A stretch of 64,000 bases of DNA from Nanobdellota archaeon (GCA_030648155.1 JAUSIK010000008.1:200495-264494); one strand, 5' to 3'; numbered from the stretch's first letter, positions 52,707 to 61,783 are shown. The notes: a model not told the origin generated them from the letters alone. Numbers and translations are program-made.

Positions 52707-52742
52707 TTCGTTCTTAGCCGATTTCGTAGCGTAGTTGCCGAA
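52707..52742 (+). repeat. Dispersed repeat element, copy 2
   Basis: 30 of 36 bases match 27432-27467. The paired-stem base A-T of copy 1 is A-C here, so a conserved hairpin is not clearly supported. Confidence 0.55.
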
Positions 52743-52770
52743 GAAACATAAAAAATTGAAGAACCAAAAT

Positions 52771-52779
52771 ATTTAAATA
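52771..52779 (+). promoter_or_regulatory. TATA box before 52801
   Basis: ATTTAAATA is about 25 bases before the ATG at 52801, supporting that small gene as real. Confidence 0.45.
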
Positions 52780-52800
52780 CTACTAAACAATGACGAAGGC

Positions 52801-52998
52801 ATGGAAAAATCATTAGAAGAATCATTAAGAGAATATAGGATGAGAAATCTTTCTGATAAGGAAGGAGTTGGAGAGAGAGTTCAATCACTAATTGGAGAAG
52901 TAAATCCTTCAGATGTAAGAGTCATTAGATTGAACAGCGAGGATGCACTAAAATACGGAAAGAATGATACAACCTACGCTATTTATACAAAAGAATGA
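52801..52998 (+). CDS. Small hypothetical protein (65 aa)
   Basis: 65 residues, acidic N-terminus and a beta-like C-terminus (VRVIRLNSEDALKYGKND). A TATA box at leaderless spacing supports it. Function unknown. Confidence 0.5.
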   Translation: MEKSLEESLREYRMRNLSDKEGVGERVQSLIGEVNPSDVRVIRLNSEDALKYGKNDTTYAIYTKE

Positions 52999-53105
52999 TT
53001 TTTCTTTGGTTCTGAATAAAAAATTTCTTTCAGCAATTTAGTTTAACCTTTGTTATAGAAGATTTATAAAGAGGATTTTATTACATTTATTAGGAGAAAA
53101 ACAAA

Positions 53106-53306
53106 ATGTCAAAAATTGAAACAAAAAAAACAAGTGGCTGTATTGAAGATCACTTTAGCTATGGGGACAAAAGATACGTAATGGTAAGAGAAGATCCTAA
53201 TAGCAATTATCTTCCAATAATAAGAAATAGTTTGATTGAAGTAAGAGATCCCCTTGAAAGAGCTTTAGTTCGTTTCGATTATATTGTCAAGAAATTATTC
53301 GGATAA
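53106..53306 (+). CDS. Small hypothetical protein (66 aa)
   Basis: 66 residues, hydrophilic, with LIEVRDPLERALVRFDYIVK. Upstream, GATTTATAAAGAG and an AGGAG ribosome-binding site lie 5' of the ATG. Its 3' flank shares TTCTTTCAGCAATTT with the 3' flank of the 65-residue gene 300 bases upstream. Confidence 0.5.
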   Translation: MSKIETKKTSGCIEDHFSYGDKRYVMVREDPNSNYLPIIRNSLIEVRDPLERALVRFDYIVKKLFG

Positions 53307-53593
53307 ATTTTTTTTAAAATAATTCTTTCAGCAATTTCGTTAAAATTTTGTTAGGCAAATTTGCATAGCAATTTTGCGAGAGTTCTCTTTTATGATTTTA
53401 ACGAAGCAAGAAATCAAAGGCTGAAAATTGCGATTGAAACGAGCAACATCTTTGGGCGGGTGGCAGGGTGTTGTGGATGGTGGGGCGAAATCTCAATTTG
53501 GACGAAACCAGGCAACACAAATCTATTTAACAATTGCACAACAATCTATAAAAGACATAAAATGTCCTTTAGACAACATACAAAACACCTAAA
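53307..53593. other. Gene-free stretch with GC-rich island
   Basis: The 3' flank repeat (near 53327) is followed by a G-rich island (53451-53492) in an otherwise AT-rich genome. GTGTTG at 53469 and CAACAC at 53514 could pair as a stem. An 80-residue frame across it looks spurious. A structured RNA is possible; no class recognised. Confidence 0.4.
53545..53554 (+). promoter_or_regulatory. TATA box of topA
   Basis: TCTATAAAAG lies about 45 bases before the topA ATG at 53594, implying a leader of roughly 20 bases. Confidence 0.4.
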
Positions 53594-55912
53594 ATGCCTG
53601 TAAAAGACTTCCTCCCAATTGGAGATGCAAAAATAACTATAGAGAAAGAAGTAAAACAAAAACCAACTATAGCAGAGCTAACAACAATAGAATCCCCAGG
53701 AAATCCTGTTCCAGCCTCACAATTAATTTCTAAAAAATCTCCCCAAAAGAAAAAGAAAAAAACAGAAAAAAGCCCTCCTTCAAAAATAAGTTCGGCTAAA
53801 AGAGATTCCATCTTAATAATAACAGAAAAACCCCAAGCAGCCCAAAAAATAGCCTTTGCTTTAGGCACTCCTAAAAAAAATACAGAAAGAACAACTTCAT
53901 TCTACGAATTAGAAAGAAACGGCGAAAAAATCATAGTTGCTTCAGCAGTGGGTCATTTATTCAACTTAACATATGTAAAAGGGCAGAAAGGCTGGCCAAT
54001 TTTCAAAATAGAATGGGTGCCATCCTATATATCAAAACACGCATCATTCACAAAAAACTATTATGATTTATTAAAAAAATTATCTAATAAAGCAAAAGAA
54101 ATAGTTTTAGCGACAGACTACGATATTGAAGGAGAATTAATAGGTTGGAATGTTCTGCGATTTATTTGCAATAAAGAAACAGCTAAAAGAATGAAATATT
54201 CTACATTGACAAAACCAGAATTAGAAAGATCTTATGATAATTCCCTTCCAGAGCCAGATTGGGGGCAGGCTTACGCAGGAGAAACAAGGCACATTTTAGA
54301 TTGGCTTTATGGTATAAACCTATCAAGAGCCTTAATGTCTGCACTCAAAAAAGTAGATACTTTCAAAATATTATCAATAGGGCGAGTACAAGGTCCTGCC
54401 CTAAAGATAATTGTTGACAGAGAAAAAGAAATTTCTGCCTTTAAGCCAGAACCTTATTGGCAAGTATTTGCTCTTATAAAAGAGAAAGGAACCTCCACCG
54501 AACCATTGGCACCCCAGGAGTTTAAGCACCCAGAAGACATTTTCGATAAACAACTTCTAGATAAATTCAAAGATATAAAAGAAGCGGAAGCAGAAACCAA
54601 AAATACAGAAGAATCAATCCAACCTCCAGTTCCATTCGATCTAACCACACTGCAAAGAGAAGCCTATGCCCATCATGGAATTAGTCCTGCTCAAACTTTA
54701 TCTATAGCTCAAAAACTCTACTTAGACAGTCTTATATCCTATCCTAGAACATCCAGCCAAAAAATTCCTGATTCTATTGAACCAAAAAAAATTCTTAAAA
54801 CACTGTCAAAAAATTTCCCAGAAGTTAAAATTGCAGTAAGATCGATCCCAATTGAGGGTAAAAAATCAGACCCAGCTCACCCATCTATATTTCCAACAGG
54901 AGAATTTAAAATACTGGAAGGAAATGAATTGAAACTTTTCAATTTAATAGTAAAAAGATTCATATCAGCATTCTCTCCAGATGCAAAAACAGCAAATAGG
55001 AGAGTAAAATTAACAGCATTAGATAAAGAAGGTAAAAAATCAGATATTACATTTACTGCGTCAGGTTTAAAAATTCTAGAAAAAGGATGGACTCAAGTCT
55101 ATCCTGCAAGGCTTGAAGAAAAAGATATTCCAACTCTAAATGGTAAAGTAAAAATTGATGAAATAAAAATAGAGGAAAAAGAAACCCAGCCTCCAAAAAG
55201 ATTCACTCCTGCATCCTTAATTACCCTTCTAGAGAGAAAAAATCTTGGAACTAAAACAACTAGGTCTTTGATAATCGAAACTCTATTTGACCGAGGTTAT
55301 CTCGATGGGAAAAGTATAAAGGCCACCCCATTAGGCATGAAATTAATTGAAGCATTAGAAGAATATTCTCCTATAATATTAGATGAAAATTTAACTAAAT
55401 CTATGGAAGAGCAAATGGATTCAATTCTAAAATCTAAAGATAAAAATCTTCTTCCAAAAGAAAAAGAAATAATAAAAAAGGCAGAAAATATAATCATTGA
55501 TATTTCAAAAGAATTTAAAATAAAAGAAACAGAAATTGGAAATAAGTTAAAAGAAGGTATAACTGACCTAAGAAAAGAAGAGCAAGAAAATAATACCCTA
55601 TTGCAGTGCCCAACATGCAAGCAAGGCTCTCTAAGGGTAATTTATTCTAAAAAAACAAGAAGATATTTTATCGCTTGTTCGGCATATCCAAATTGCAGGC
55701 AGACTTATAGTCTCCCTCCAAACTCCCTAATTAAAAAATCTGATAAAAATTGCCCTTCTTGCCAATTCCCTAAGTTATTGGCAATAAGAAAAGCAAAACG
55801 CCCATGGGAATTTTGTTTCAATCCCAATTGCGAAATAGTTAAAAAACAAAGAGAAGAATGGGAAGCTAAAAAAGCCCAATGGCAGAATAAGTCAGAAGAA
55901 AAAGATAAATAA
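53594..55912 (+). CDS. topA: DNA topoisomerase I (type IA)
   Basis: 772 residues. TOPRIM: SILIITEKPQAAQKIAFAL and LATDYDIEGELIGWN. Active-site Tyr is in SYPRTSSQKIP near residue 385. Two C-terminal zinc fingers follow (LLQCPTCKQG...YPNC and CPSC...NPNC). Unlike common members, about 72 residues precede the TOPRIM domain: a basic, Pro/Lys-rich extension with SKKSPQKKKKKTEKSPPSK. It relaxes negative supercoils. The extension is probably disordered and may bind DNA or a partner. Confidence 0.95.
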   Translation: MPVKDFLPIGDAKITIEKEVKQKPTIAELTTIESPGNPVPASQLISKKSPQKKKKKTEKSPPSKISSAKRDSILIITEKPQAAQKIAFALGTPKKNTERTTSFYELERNGEKIIVASAVGHLFNLTYVKGQKGWPIFKIEWVPSYISKHASFTKNYYDLLKKLSNKAKEIVLATDYDIEGELIGWNVLRFICNKETAKRMKYSTLTKPELERSYDNSLPEPDWGQAYAGETRHILDWLYGINLSRALMSALKKVDTFKILSIGRVQGPALKIIVDREKEISAFKPEPYWQVFALIKEKGTSTEPLAPQEFKHPEDIFDKQLLDKFKDIKEAEAETKNTEESIQPPVPFDLTTLQREAYAHHGISPAQTLSIAQKLYLDSLISYPRTSSQKIPDSIEPKKILKTLSKNFPEVKIAVRSIPIEGKKSDPAHPSIFPTGEFKILEGNELKLFNLIVKRFISAFSPDAKTANRRVKLTALDKEGKKSDITFTASGLKILEKGWTQVYPARLEEKDIPTLNGKVKIDEIKIEEKETQPPKRFTPASLITLLERKNLGTKTTRSLIIETLFDRGYLDGKSIKATPLGMKLIEALEEYSPIILDENLTKSMEEQMDSILKSKDKNLLPKEKEIIKKAENIIIDISKEFKIKETEIGNKLKEGITDLRKEEQENNTLLQCPTCKQGSLRVIYSKKTRRYFIACSAYPNCRQTYSLPPNSLIKKSDKNCPSCQFPKLLAIRKAKRPWEFCFNPNCEIVKKQREEWEAKKAQWQNKSEEKDK

Positions 55913-55918
55913 TTTTTA

Positions 55919-56377
55919 TTATTTACGCAATTTATGTGCAAATTTCTCTGTCCATTTATCTTTTTCTGTATCTGTAGCTTTTCTTACCAAATGAATATAA
56001 TTTTTTACTAATAATCTTTCTATTTTTTTAGGTTTTACAGAAACTAGTGAAACATATTGATGACTTCCTCTAGGTTTGCTCTCAAATGTTTCTGATGATA
56101 ATGTATAAAGATAAAAATAATCTTGTTCCGGCCAACCTTCGTAAATAATTGCCTCCACTTTTGGATTATATTTTCTGTGGACACCGCAGCTAGAACTCCC
56201 AACACCCTTACAGGACAATATTCCCATAGCTATCGCTTGTTCTTTTACATCTGAAGCGTAAACTCCTTCTAAAAGATTATGTGGTTTATCTCCTAAGTCT
56301 GTTGCTTTATTTGGGATTAATTTATCTCCTTCTAATTCTCTTGCACTTCCATGGTATACATATTCCGGTTTCTCCAT
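55919..56377 (-). CDS. ADP-ribosyltransferase-fold-like protein (152 aa)
   Basis: 152 residues. The N-terminal YHGSARELEGDKLIPN, then GVYASDVKEQAIAMG, has the order of the ART fold (Y-H-G...G-V-Y-A-S-D...A-x-x-x). Cys near the middle may bind metal. NAD-dependent modification or toxin activity is suggested only by this pattern. It stands alone, convergent with topA, with stops 7 bases apart. Confidence 0.5.
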   Translation of the reverse strand: MEKPEYVYHGSARELEGDKLIPNKATDLGDKPHNLLEGVYASDVKEQAIAMGILSCKGVGSSSCGVHRKYNPKVEAIIYEGWPEQDYFYLYTLSSETFESKPRGSHQYVSLVSVKPKKIERLLVKNYIHLVRKATDTEKDKWTEKFAHKLRK

Positions 56378-56439
56378 AATTTGATTAAATAATTAAAACT
56401 TAAGAATTTATCTAATTCAACTAATCTCCTAATTAATCT

Positions 56440-57264
56440 CTAACTCCCACTAGGACTAGCCGAAGGTGAAGGGGTTGCAGATGGAGTAGGTGTTGGAGTT
56501 CCTGTTGGAATAGGCGTAGGTTGTCCTCCACCTTGCGATTGGCTTGCACATGGAGAATAGCTATTGCATGATAATTCATCTGATGTAGTATCTGCACCGC
56601 ATGTAGAGTATGGTTGTTTTGGGGCTGGCCCTCCTGAAAATAAATAATTGTTTAAATAAACTGAATCAGTCGTATTTATTATCCCATCATCATTTGCGTC
56701 CGCAGCTCTAAAGCAAGAAGGATTAGCCCCTCCCCTATATAAGTAATTATCAATAAATATACCGTCTGAAATATCTAAAACCCCGTCAGAATTAGCATCC
56801 CCCCTAATGAAGTTATTATTTTCTCCCCCCTCATCATCCTCTGGTGAAAAACCCCCTTCGCTTTCTGGAGGATATTCATTCAAATATACTTTTCCATTTT
56901 CTTTAATAATAAAATTATCCCCTTTTTGAACCTCGCCAGTCACTTCCCCAACAGGCAATGAAATTGCAAACTTCCCATCATCAGTTTTAACATAAACCGA
57001 ATCATCAACAATTTCAATGTTATATTCTCTTCCGCCTATAGTATCTGGAATTTTAAAGTCTCTTCTGTATCCTTCACTAGAGCCAGAAGCCAAACTTACT
57101 TCATCTTGAAGTGAAAAAGCAGCATCTTTAACTTGTAAATTTATTTGTTCTACACTTTTGTCTGTAATATTCATTTGAACAACAATTGAAAAAGCAAGAA
57201 AAAATAATATAGCCGCGCCAGCAAGAACAAAGAACTCAATAGCAGACTGCCCTCTTTTCATCAT
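56440..57264 (-). CDS. Class III signal-peptide protein with dockerin-like pair
   Basis: 274 residues. N-terminus KRGQSAIEFFVLAGAAILFF is a class III signal: cleavage before QSAIEF with a following hydrophobic helix, as in archaeal pilins. A beta-rich domain follows. Then come two dockerin-type EF-hand repeats, DANSDGVLDISDGIFIDNYL and DANDDGIINTTDSVYLNNYL. The C-terminus is a Ser/Thr/Pro stalk (PTPSATPSPSASPSGS). A dockerin in a pilin-like protein is unusual. The signal sequence and dockerins are seen; pilus incorporation is inferred. Confidence 0.85.
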   Translation of the reverse strand: MMKRGQSAIEFFVLAGAAILFFLAFSIVVQMNITDKSVEQINLQVKDAAFSLQDEVSLASGSSEGYRRDFKIPDTIGGREYNIEIVDDSVYVKTDDGKFAISLPVGEVTGEVQKGDNFIIKENGKVYLNEYPPESEGGFSPEDDEGGENNNFIRGDANSDGVLDISDGIFIDNYLYRGGANPSCFRAADANDDGIINTTDSVYLNNYLFSGGPAPKQPYSTCGADTTSDELSCNSYSPCASQSQGGGQPTPIPTGTPTPTPSATPSPSASPSGS

Positions 57265-57292
57265 TATTAATACCTCGAACTTATTTATAAAT

Positions 57293-57718
57293 TTATGCCG
57301 TCTCCGTTACATTAACATAATTTCTTGTCGCCGAGATCTTTATCTTTTTTACCCCTTCTGTTTTGCTTATGCTCCCATTTATCGGTACATTGCTTGAAAA
57401 AGAAACCCTATTTGTTCCACCTGCCGCACTTATATTGACATATATTTGTTTATCTCCGATATAAATTCCCTCTACTCCGGAAGGAAGATAGGCGGTAATT
57501 GTAGTCAAAGAAGGCTCACCAGCATAAAAAACACTTTCAGAAGATGAAATAACTTTATTTGCAAAATTTCTAAGATGATTCATTCGAATATTATCCTTAA
57601 TTAAACTAGAGTAAAATAAGCTCACACCTAATATCCCTATTATTAAAAAAACAATAAATCCCACAGTTATCAAATATTCTAAGCTAATCTGCCCCCTTTT
57701 TCCAATACTGGCCTTCAT
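57293..57718 (-). CDS. Archaeal pilin-like protein (141 aa)
   Basis: The class III signal reads GKRGQISLEYLITVGFIVFL, with the Gly before the Gln and Glu at the usual position five of the mature protein. One hydrophobic helix follows, then a beta-rich globular domain. It is 28 bases upstream of the dockerin-like protein on the same strand. A probable minor or major pilin, processed by an EppA/FlaK-type peptidase not visible here. Confidence 0.82.
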   Translation of the reverse strand: MKASIGKRGQISLEYLITVGFIVFLIIGILGVSLFYSSLIKDNIRMNHLRNFANKVISSSESVFYAGEPSLTTITAYLPSGVEGIYIGDKQIYVNISAAGGTNRVSFSSNVPINGSISKTEGVKKIKISATRNYVNVTETA

Positions 57719-57825
57719 ACACTATCCCTAAACAAATCAGATATTTAAAGGTAACTTGCCAATAACATTTATAAAAGACTTCCTCTTAATAAAAATGAAA
57801 GAGGCATTCCCTTTTCCGAATAAAA

Positions 57826-58329
57826 ATGGGTAAAAAACTGGCACTAATAACTTCGTTAATATTTATTATAGCATCTTTTCACACACTCTCGCATATAATT
57901 CTTCAAGGAGGATTATCAAACTCTCTTGATTCAGGTATTTCAGGTTTGTCCATTGGAAAAATTTCCATTGATGAAGTAAAGCCTCAATATAAAGAAGTGT
58001 CGCAAACATCGCTTTATATTTTGGGAGCTGAATGGTCCCTATTAATTTTCTTATCTATTTCTGCATTCATTAAGCATAAAAGCAACCTGAAAGAAAATAT
58101 GAAAACACTTCCTCTTTTATCAAAATACAAAGCAAAAACAAAAACAGACCTAGATATCCTTTATGAAATATTAAAAGAAAAAAAACATCTTAGAATCTCA
58201 ACAATCAGTAAAATTTTTAATATCTCTCAAGAAATAGCATTGAGTTGGGCAAAAACCTTAGAATCAGGTTCATTAGCTGCAATACATTACCCGCGAGTTG
58301 GAGAGCCAGAACTAACAATTATAGAATAA
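57826..58329 (+). CDS. Membrane protein with cytoplasmic winged helix-turn-helix (167 aa)
   Basis: Two membrane helices (residues 5-22 and 62-80) bracket an extracytoplasmic loop. The C-terminal 60 residues resemble a winged helix (KHLRISTISKIFNISQEIAL, then SGSLAAIHYPRVGEPELTII). It ends 1 base before the secretion ATPase. It may sense a signal at the membrane and control the pilus locus or link to the ATPase. Not recognised as a named family. Confidence 0.7.
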   Translation: MGKKLALITSLIFIIASFHTLSHIILQGGLSNSLDSGISGLSIGKISIDEVKPQYKEVSQTSLYILGAEWSLLIFLSISAFIKHKSNLKENMKTLPLLSKYKAKTKTDLDILYEILKEKKHLRISTISKIFNISQEIALSWAKTLESGSLAAIHYPRVGEPELTIIE

Positions 58330-58330
58330 A

Positions 58331-59905
58331 ATGAAAAAACATAAGCATAAAAAAATAAAGCACCACCATATAGAAATAAAAAAACATATTCCCTTAAAAG
58401 TAAATAGTGAAAAAAAGGAAGAAATAATCGAAAGATATCCTATTGAAGTTGATGGAGCTAAGGTAGAAATAGAAATAAAAAAAAGTGAGCTTGGAACAAT
58501 TTATCATGTTTCTATACCAAAAATAGACATTGCAACTACAGCCTTATTAAACAATATAAGAAACGAGCTCATTTCTATTACAACAATTAGTATGAAAGAA
58601 CTAGTAGATCCTTCTTCCTTTAATACGATTAAAGTACGTTTCATGAATGAAGCAACAAACTTAATCAGGCAAAATCTTCCAAAAGTAGACAAAGAAGTAG
58701 AGGGATTTCTCGTAGGCCACTTAATACAAGATATGTTAGGATTAGGAGAAATAGAATTTTTAGTAAATGACCCTAACTTAGAAGAAATAGTAATTCCTTC
58801 AGCAAAAGAGCCAGTTAGAGTCTTCAGCAAAAAATACGGCTGGCTGGAAACAAGCTTAAAAATAGATCAAGAAGAAACCATAATAAATTATGCCAATATT
58901 ATCGCTAGAAGAGTCGGAAGGCAAATTACTGTTTTAAATCCATTATTAGATGCGCACCTTATTACAGGAGATAGAATTAATGCTGTTCTCTATCCAGTAA
59001 ATACAAAGGGAAATACAATAACTATAAGAAAATTTGCTCGTGACCCCTATACTATTGTAGACATGATCACAACAAAAACTTGTGATATTGATATTGCCTC
59101 TCTTCTCTGGCTGGCAATAGAATATGAAATGAATATCTTAATTTCAGGCGGAACAGGTTCAGGTAAAACTTCTTTTCTTAATGCCTGCATGCCCTTCATT
59201 CCTCCAAATCAAAGAATAATAAGTATTGAAGACACTAGAGAATTAATGCTTCCAGAATTTTTATATTGGACGCCGTTAGTAACCAGAACCCCAAACCCAG
59301 AAGGAAAGGGAGAAGTGTCAATGCTTGACCTTTTAATAAATTCATTAAGAATGCGTCCTGACAGAATAATCCTTGGAGAAATGAGAAAACAGCAGGAAGC
59401 AATGGTATTATTTGAAGCAATGCATACAGGGCATAGTGTTTATGCGACAGTACACGCAGATAATGCCTCTGAAACTATCTCTAGGTTAGTTAATCCCCCT
59501 CTTAGTGTTCCTCCAAATCTTCTAAAGGCTGTCAATTTGAACGTCGTCATGTTTAGAGATAGAAGGCATGGAATAAGAAGGGTGCTTCAAGTTGCAGAAT
59601 TTAGCGCTGAAAAATCAGAAGCAAAAGCAAATATTATATATCGCTGGTCCGCTGATGGCGATAAAATAGTCAAGCATGGAGAAAGCCTCCGTTTCTATGA
59701 GGATGTTGGCCGTCACACTGGTATGTCTCAAAAAGAGATATCATTTGATCTTGAACAAAAGAAAAAAATTATTCTCTGGTTGATAAAAAATAATATCCGC
59801 GATCTAAACAGCTTCGGCAAGGTAATGAACCTTTACTATAAAAATAAAGCAATGCTCCTTGATGGAATAAGTAAAAATGATAAAAAAATGATTCTTAACG
59901 AATAA
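58331..59905 (+). CDS. Type II/IV secretion ATPase (TadA/FlaI-like)
   Basis: Hexameric motor for pilus assembly; 524 residues. Walker A: SGGTGSGKTSFLN near residues 273-285. Asp box: ISIEDTRELMLPEF. Walker B region: GEMRKQQEAMVLFEAMHTGH. His box: YATVHADNASETISRL. A Lys/His-rich N-terminal tail precedes the NTD. Followed 1 base later by the first TadC protein. A closer match to the archaeal TadA/EppA group than to FlaI is likely but cannot be tested here. Confidence 0.95.
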   Translation: MKKHKHKKIKHHHIEIKKHIPLKVNSEKKEEIIERYPIEVDGAKVEIEIKKSELGTIYHVSIPKIDIATTALLNNIRNELISITTISMKELVDPSSFNTIKVRFMNEATNLIRQNLPKVDKEVEGFLVGHLIQDMLGLGEIEFLVNDPNLEEIVIPSAKEPVRVFSKKYGWLETSLKIDQEETIINYANIIARRVGRQITVLNPLLDAHLITGDRINAVLYPVNTKGNTITIRKFARDPYTIVDMITTKTCDIDIASLLWLAIEYEMNILISGGTGSGKTSFLNACMPFIPPNQRIISIEDTRELMLPEFLYWTPLVTRTPNPEGKGEVSMLDLLINSLRMRPDRIILGEMRKQQEAMVLFEAMHTGHSVYATVHADNASETISRLVNPPLSVPPNLLKAVNLNVVMFRDRRHGIRRVLQVAEFSAEKSEAKANIIYRWSADGDKIVKHGESLRFYEDVGRHTGMSQKEISFDLEQKKKIILWLIKNNIRDLNSFGKVMNLYYKNKAMLLDGISKNDKKMILNE

Positions 59906-59906
59906 C

Positions 59907-60797
59907 ATGAAATTTAGAATACCTTATACCTTGGCGAATTTAGAGTCCTTAAAAAGAAAATCCAGTCTATTTAATATATTCAAAGGATCAGCAAATACTG
60001 GAAAAAAATCGAGCCTTCAAGGTTATTTAGATAATGCCAATATAAAATTAACACCTCAAGAATATCTTTCAATATGCCTTAGAACATTTATCTTCACTTT
60101 CATTATAATGGATATATTAGCAGCAACTTTCTTAGTGATTGTTAAAAATAGCCATCCATTTTTAATTTCTGCTGGAGTTGCCTTTCTTTTCTCTGCCTTC
60201 GCTTTTTTCAGCCAAGTTAACTACCCAAGGCTGTATCAATCGAGAAGGATAAAAAATATAGAAAAAAATTTAGTTTCCTCACTGCAAGATATGCTTGTTC
60301 AGCTAAATTCAGGAATCCCTATTTTCAATATCCTTGTTAATATATCCTCTTCAGATTACGGAGAACTTAGCGAGGAATTTAAAAAAGCAGTTAGAAAAAT
60401 AAATGCAGGCCTGCCTCAAGTTGAAGTATTAGAGCAATTAGGCGAAGGCAACTCATCTATTTTCTTTAAAAGAACTTTATGGCAATTAAGCAACGGTATG
60501 CGGGCTGGAAGCGATATTTCAATAGTAATACAAGAAAGTATTAAAACTCTAAATGAAGAGCAAGTCATTCAAATTCAAAACTACGGCAACAAATTAAATC
60601 CTCTGATAATGTTTTACATGTTGATTTCAGTTATTATGCCCGCACTATCTCTGACATTTTTAATAATAATTGCATCAATGTTGGGTCTTGAAGGATCATT
60701 AATAAATTTGCTCTTTATTGGCATTTTTGTAGCAGTAGTTATAATGCAAGTAATGTTTTTGGGAATGATAAAATCAATAAGGCCTAGCTTAATATGA
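59907..60797 (+). CDS. TadC-type membrane platform protein 1
   Basis: 296 residues with three predicted membrane helices and a cytoplasmic GspF/TadC domain (RRIKNIEKNLVSSLQDMLVQ, then VEVLEQLGEGN and GSDISIVIQESIKTLNEEQV). It anchors the pilus motor in the membrane. It overlaps the second copy by 4 bases. Two TadC-type proteins in tandem are common in archaeal Tad-like loci. Confidence 0.92.
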   Translation: MKFRIPYTLANLESLKRKSSLFNIFKGSANTGKKSSLQGYLDNANIKLTPQEYLSICLRTFIFTFIIMDILAATFLVIVKNSHPFLISAGVAFLFSAFAFFSQVNYPRLYQSRRIKNIEKNLVSSLQDMLVQLNSGIPIFNILVNISSSDYGELSEEFKKAVRKINAGLPQVEVLEQLGEGNSSIFFKRTLWQLSNGMRAGSDISIVIQESIKTLNEEQVIQIQNYGNKLNPLIMFYMLISVIMPALSLTFLIIIASMLGLEGSLINLLFIGIFVAVVIMQVMFLGMIKSIRPSLI

Positions 60798-61747
60798 AAA
60801 AAGAAATACTAAAAGATAAAATTGAATCAAAAAAGACCCTTCAGCTTAAAGAGGAAAAGAAAGAAAAAAGAGAAAAAAATATTCTATTTTCTGCAATATT
60901 TTCTCTGGCAATTTCTATAACAACATATCTAATTACCTGGAGTTCAATATCAGCAATAATCGCCCTCATAGTCTCAATTTGTCTAGTCCAATTTTATCTT
61001 TTCACGAAAGAATTAATAAAAACCTCGCAAAGATTAAGAAAAATGGAAGATGTATTTCCTGATTTTATTGAGTTAATGGCTTCAAACCTGCGCGCGGGAA
61101 TGACTATTGATAAAGCGCTATTATTAAGCTCTAGAAAAGAATTTTCACCATTAGATGAAGAAATCCTTAATCTTGGGAAAGATATAATCACGGGGAAAGA
61201 TATAAACTCTGCCCTTTTAGCCATGGCTTCAAGAATAAAATCAGAAAAAATATTTAAGACAATAGCTGTCATAAACTCTGGAATAAGGTCAGGAGGAAAC
61301 CTAGCAATAATTCTAGAGGAAACAGCTGGAAACATGAGACAAAGAAGTTTTATTGAAAAAAGAGCAGCCTCGAATGTACTAATGTATCTAATATTCATAT
61401 TTTTTGCGGTTGCCGTAGGCGCCCCCGCTCTTTTCGCACTTTCATCTATTCTAATTCAAGTTCTCACAAATATCTTGGGAAATATACCTCAATTAGATAC
61501 AACCGTTGCAACTAATCTCCCCCTAACATTAACAGCAATAAATGTTCCTCTAAATTTTGTAATTATTTTTTCTGTAGTTTTCCTATTAGCAATTAGCACT
61601 CTAGCCTCTTTATTATTAGGCCTTGTAAATAAAGGTGAAGAGAAAGCAGGGGCCAAGTATATTCTGCCCTTGGGCCTATCAAGTGTAGCCGTATATTTCT
61701 TAGTAAGATTAATCCTTCTAAGTCAATTTTCAGACCTTCTCTCTTAG
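60794..61747 (+). CDS. TadC-type membrane platform protein 2
   Basis: 317 residues with a charged, lysine-rich cytoplasmic N-terminus of about 35 residues, two early helices and two or three C-terminal helices. GspF/TadC domain motif: DFIELMASNLRAGMTIDKAL and then SGGNLAIILEETAGNM. It overlaps the first TadC protein (ATGA-type, 60794). It works with the ATPase to assemble and export pilin subunits. Confidence 0.92.
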   Translation: MKKEILKDKIESKKTLQLKEEKKEKREKNILFSAIFSLAISITTYLITWSSISAIIALIVSICLVQFYLFTKELIKTSQRLRKMEDVFPDFIELMASNLRAGMTIDKALLLSSRKEFSPLDEEILNLGKDIITGKDINSALLAMASRIKSEKIFKTIAVINSGIRSGGNLAIILEETAGNMRQRSFIEKRAASNVLMYLIFIFFAVAVGAPALFALSSILIQVLTNILGNIPQLDTTVATNLPLTLTAINVPLNFVIIFSVVFLLAISTLASLLLGLVNKGEEKAGAKYILPLGLSSVAVYFLVRLILLSQFSDLLS

Positions 61748-61783
61748 AGATATATTTTTATAGAGGAACTAACTAAAACACAT

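Larger units (their letters stand above)
52398..52800. other. Gene-free stretch of about 400 bases
   Basis: No open reading frame longer than chance. It contains the second copy of the dispersed 36-base repeat (52707-52742). Elsewhere it shows AT-rich DNA with a CCCCTCACCCCTAACC run near 52612, but no tRNA, rRNA or C/D-box signature was recognised. Confidence 0.5.

Noticed and set aside
53451..53520. RNase P RNA or SRP RNA
   Set aside because: The island is too short and lacks the conserved motifs of either; only a general RNA suspicion remains.
53361..53603. 80-residue frame ahead of topA
   Set aside because: Composition is not protein-like (Gly/Trp/Cys-rich from a G-rich island) and it runs into the topA start.
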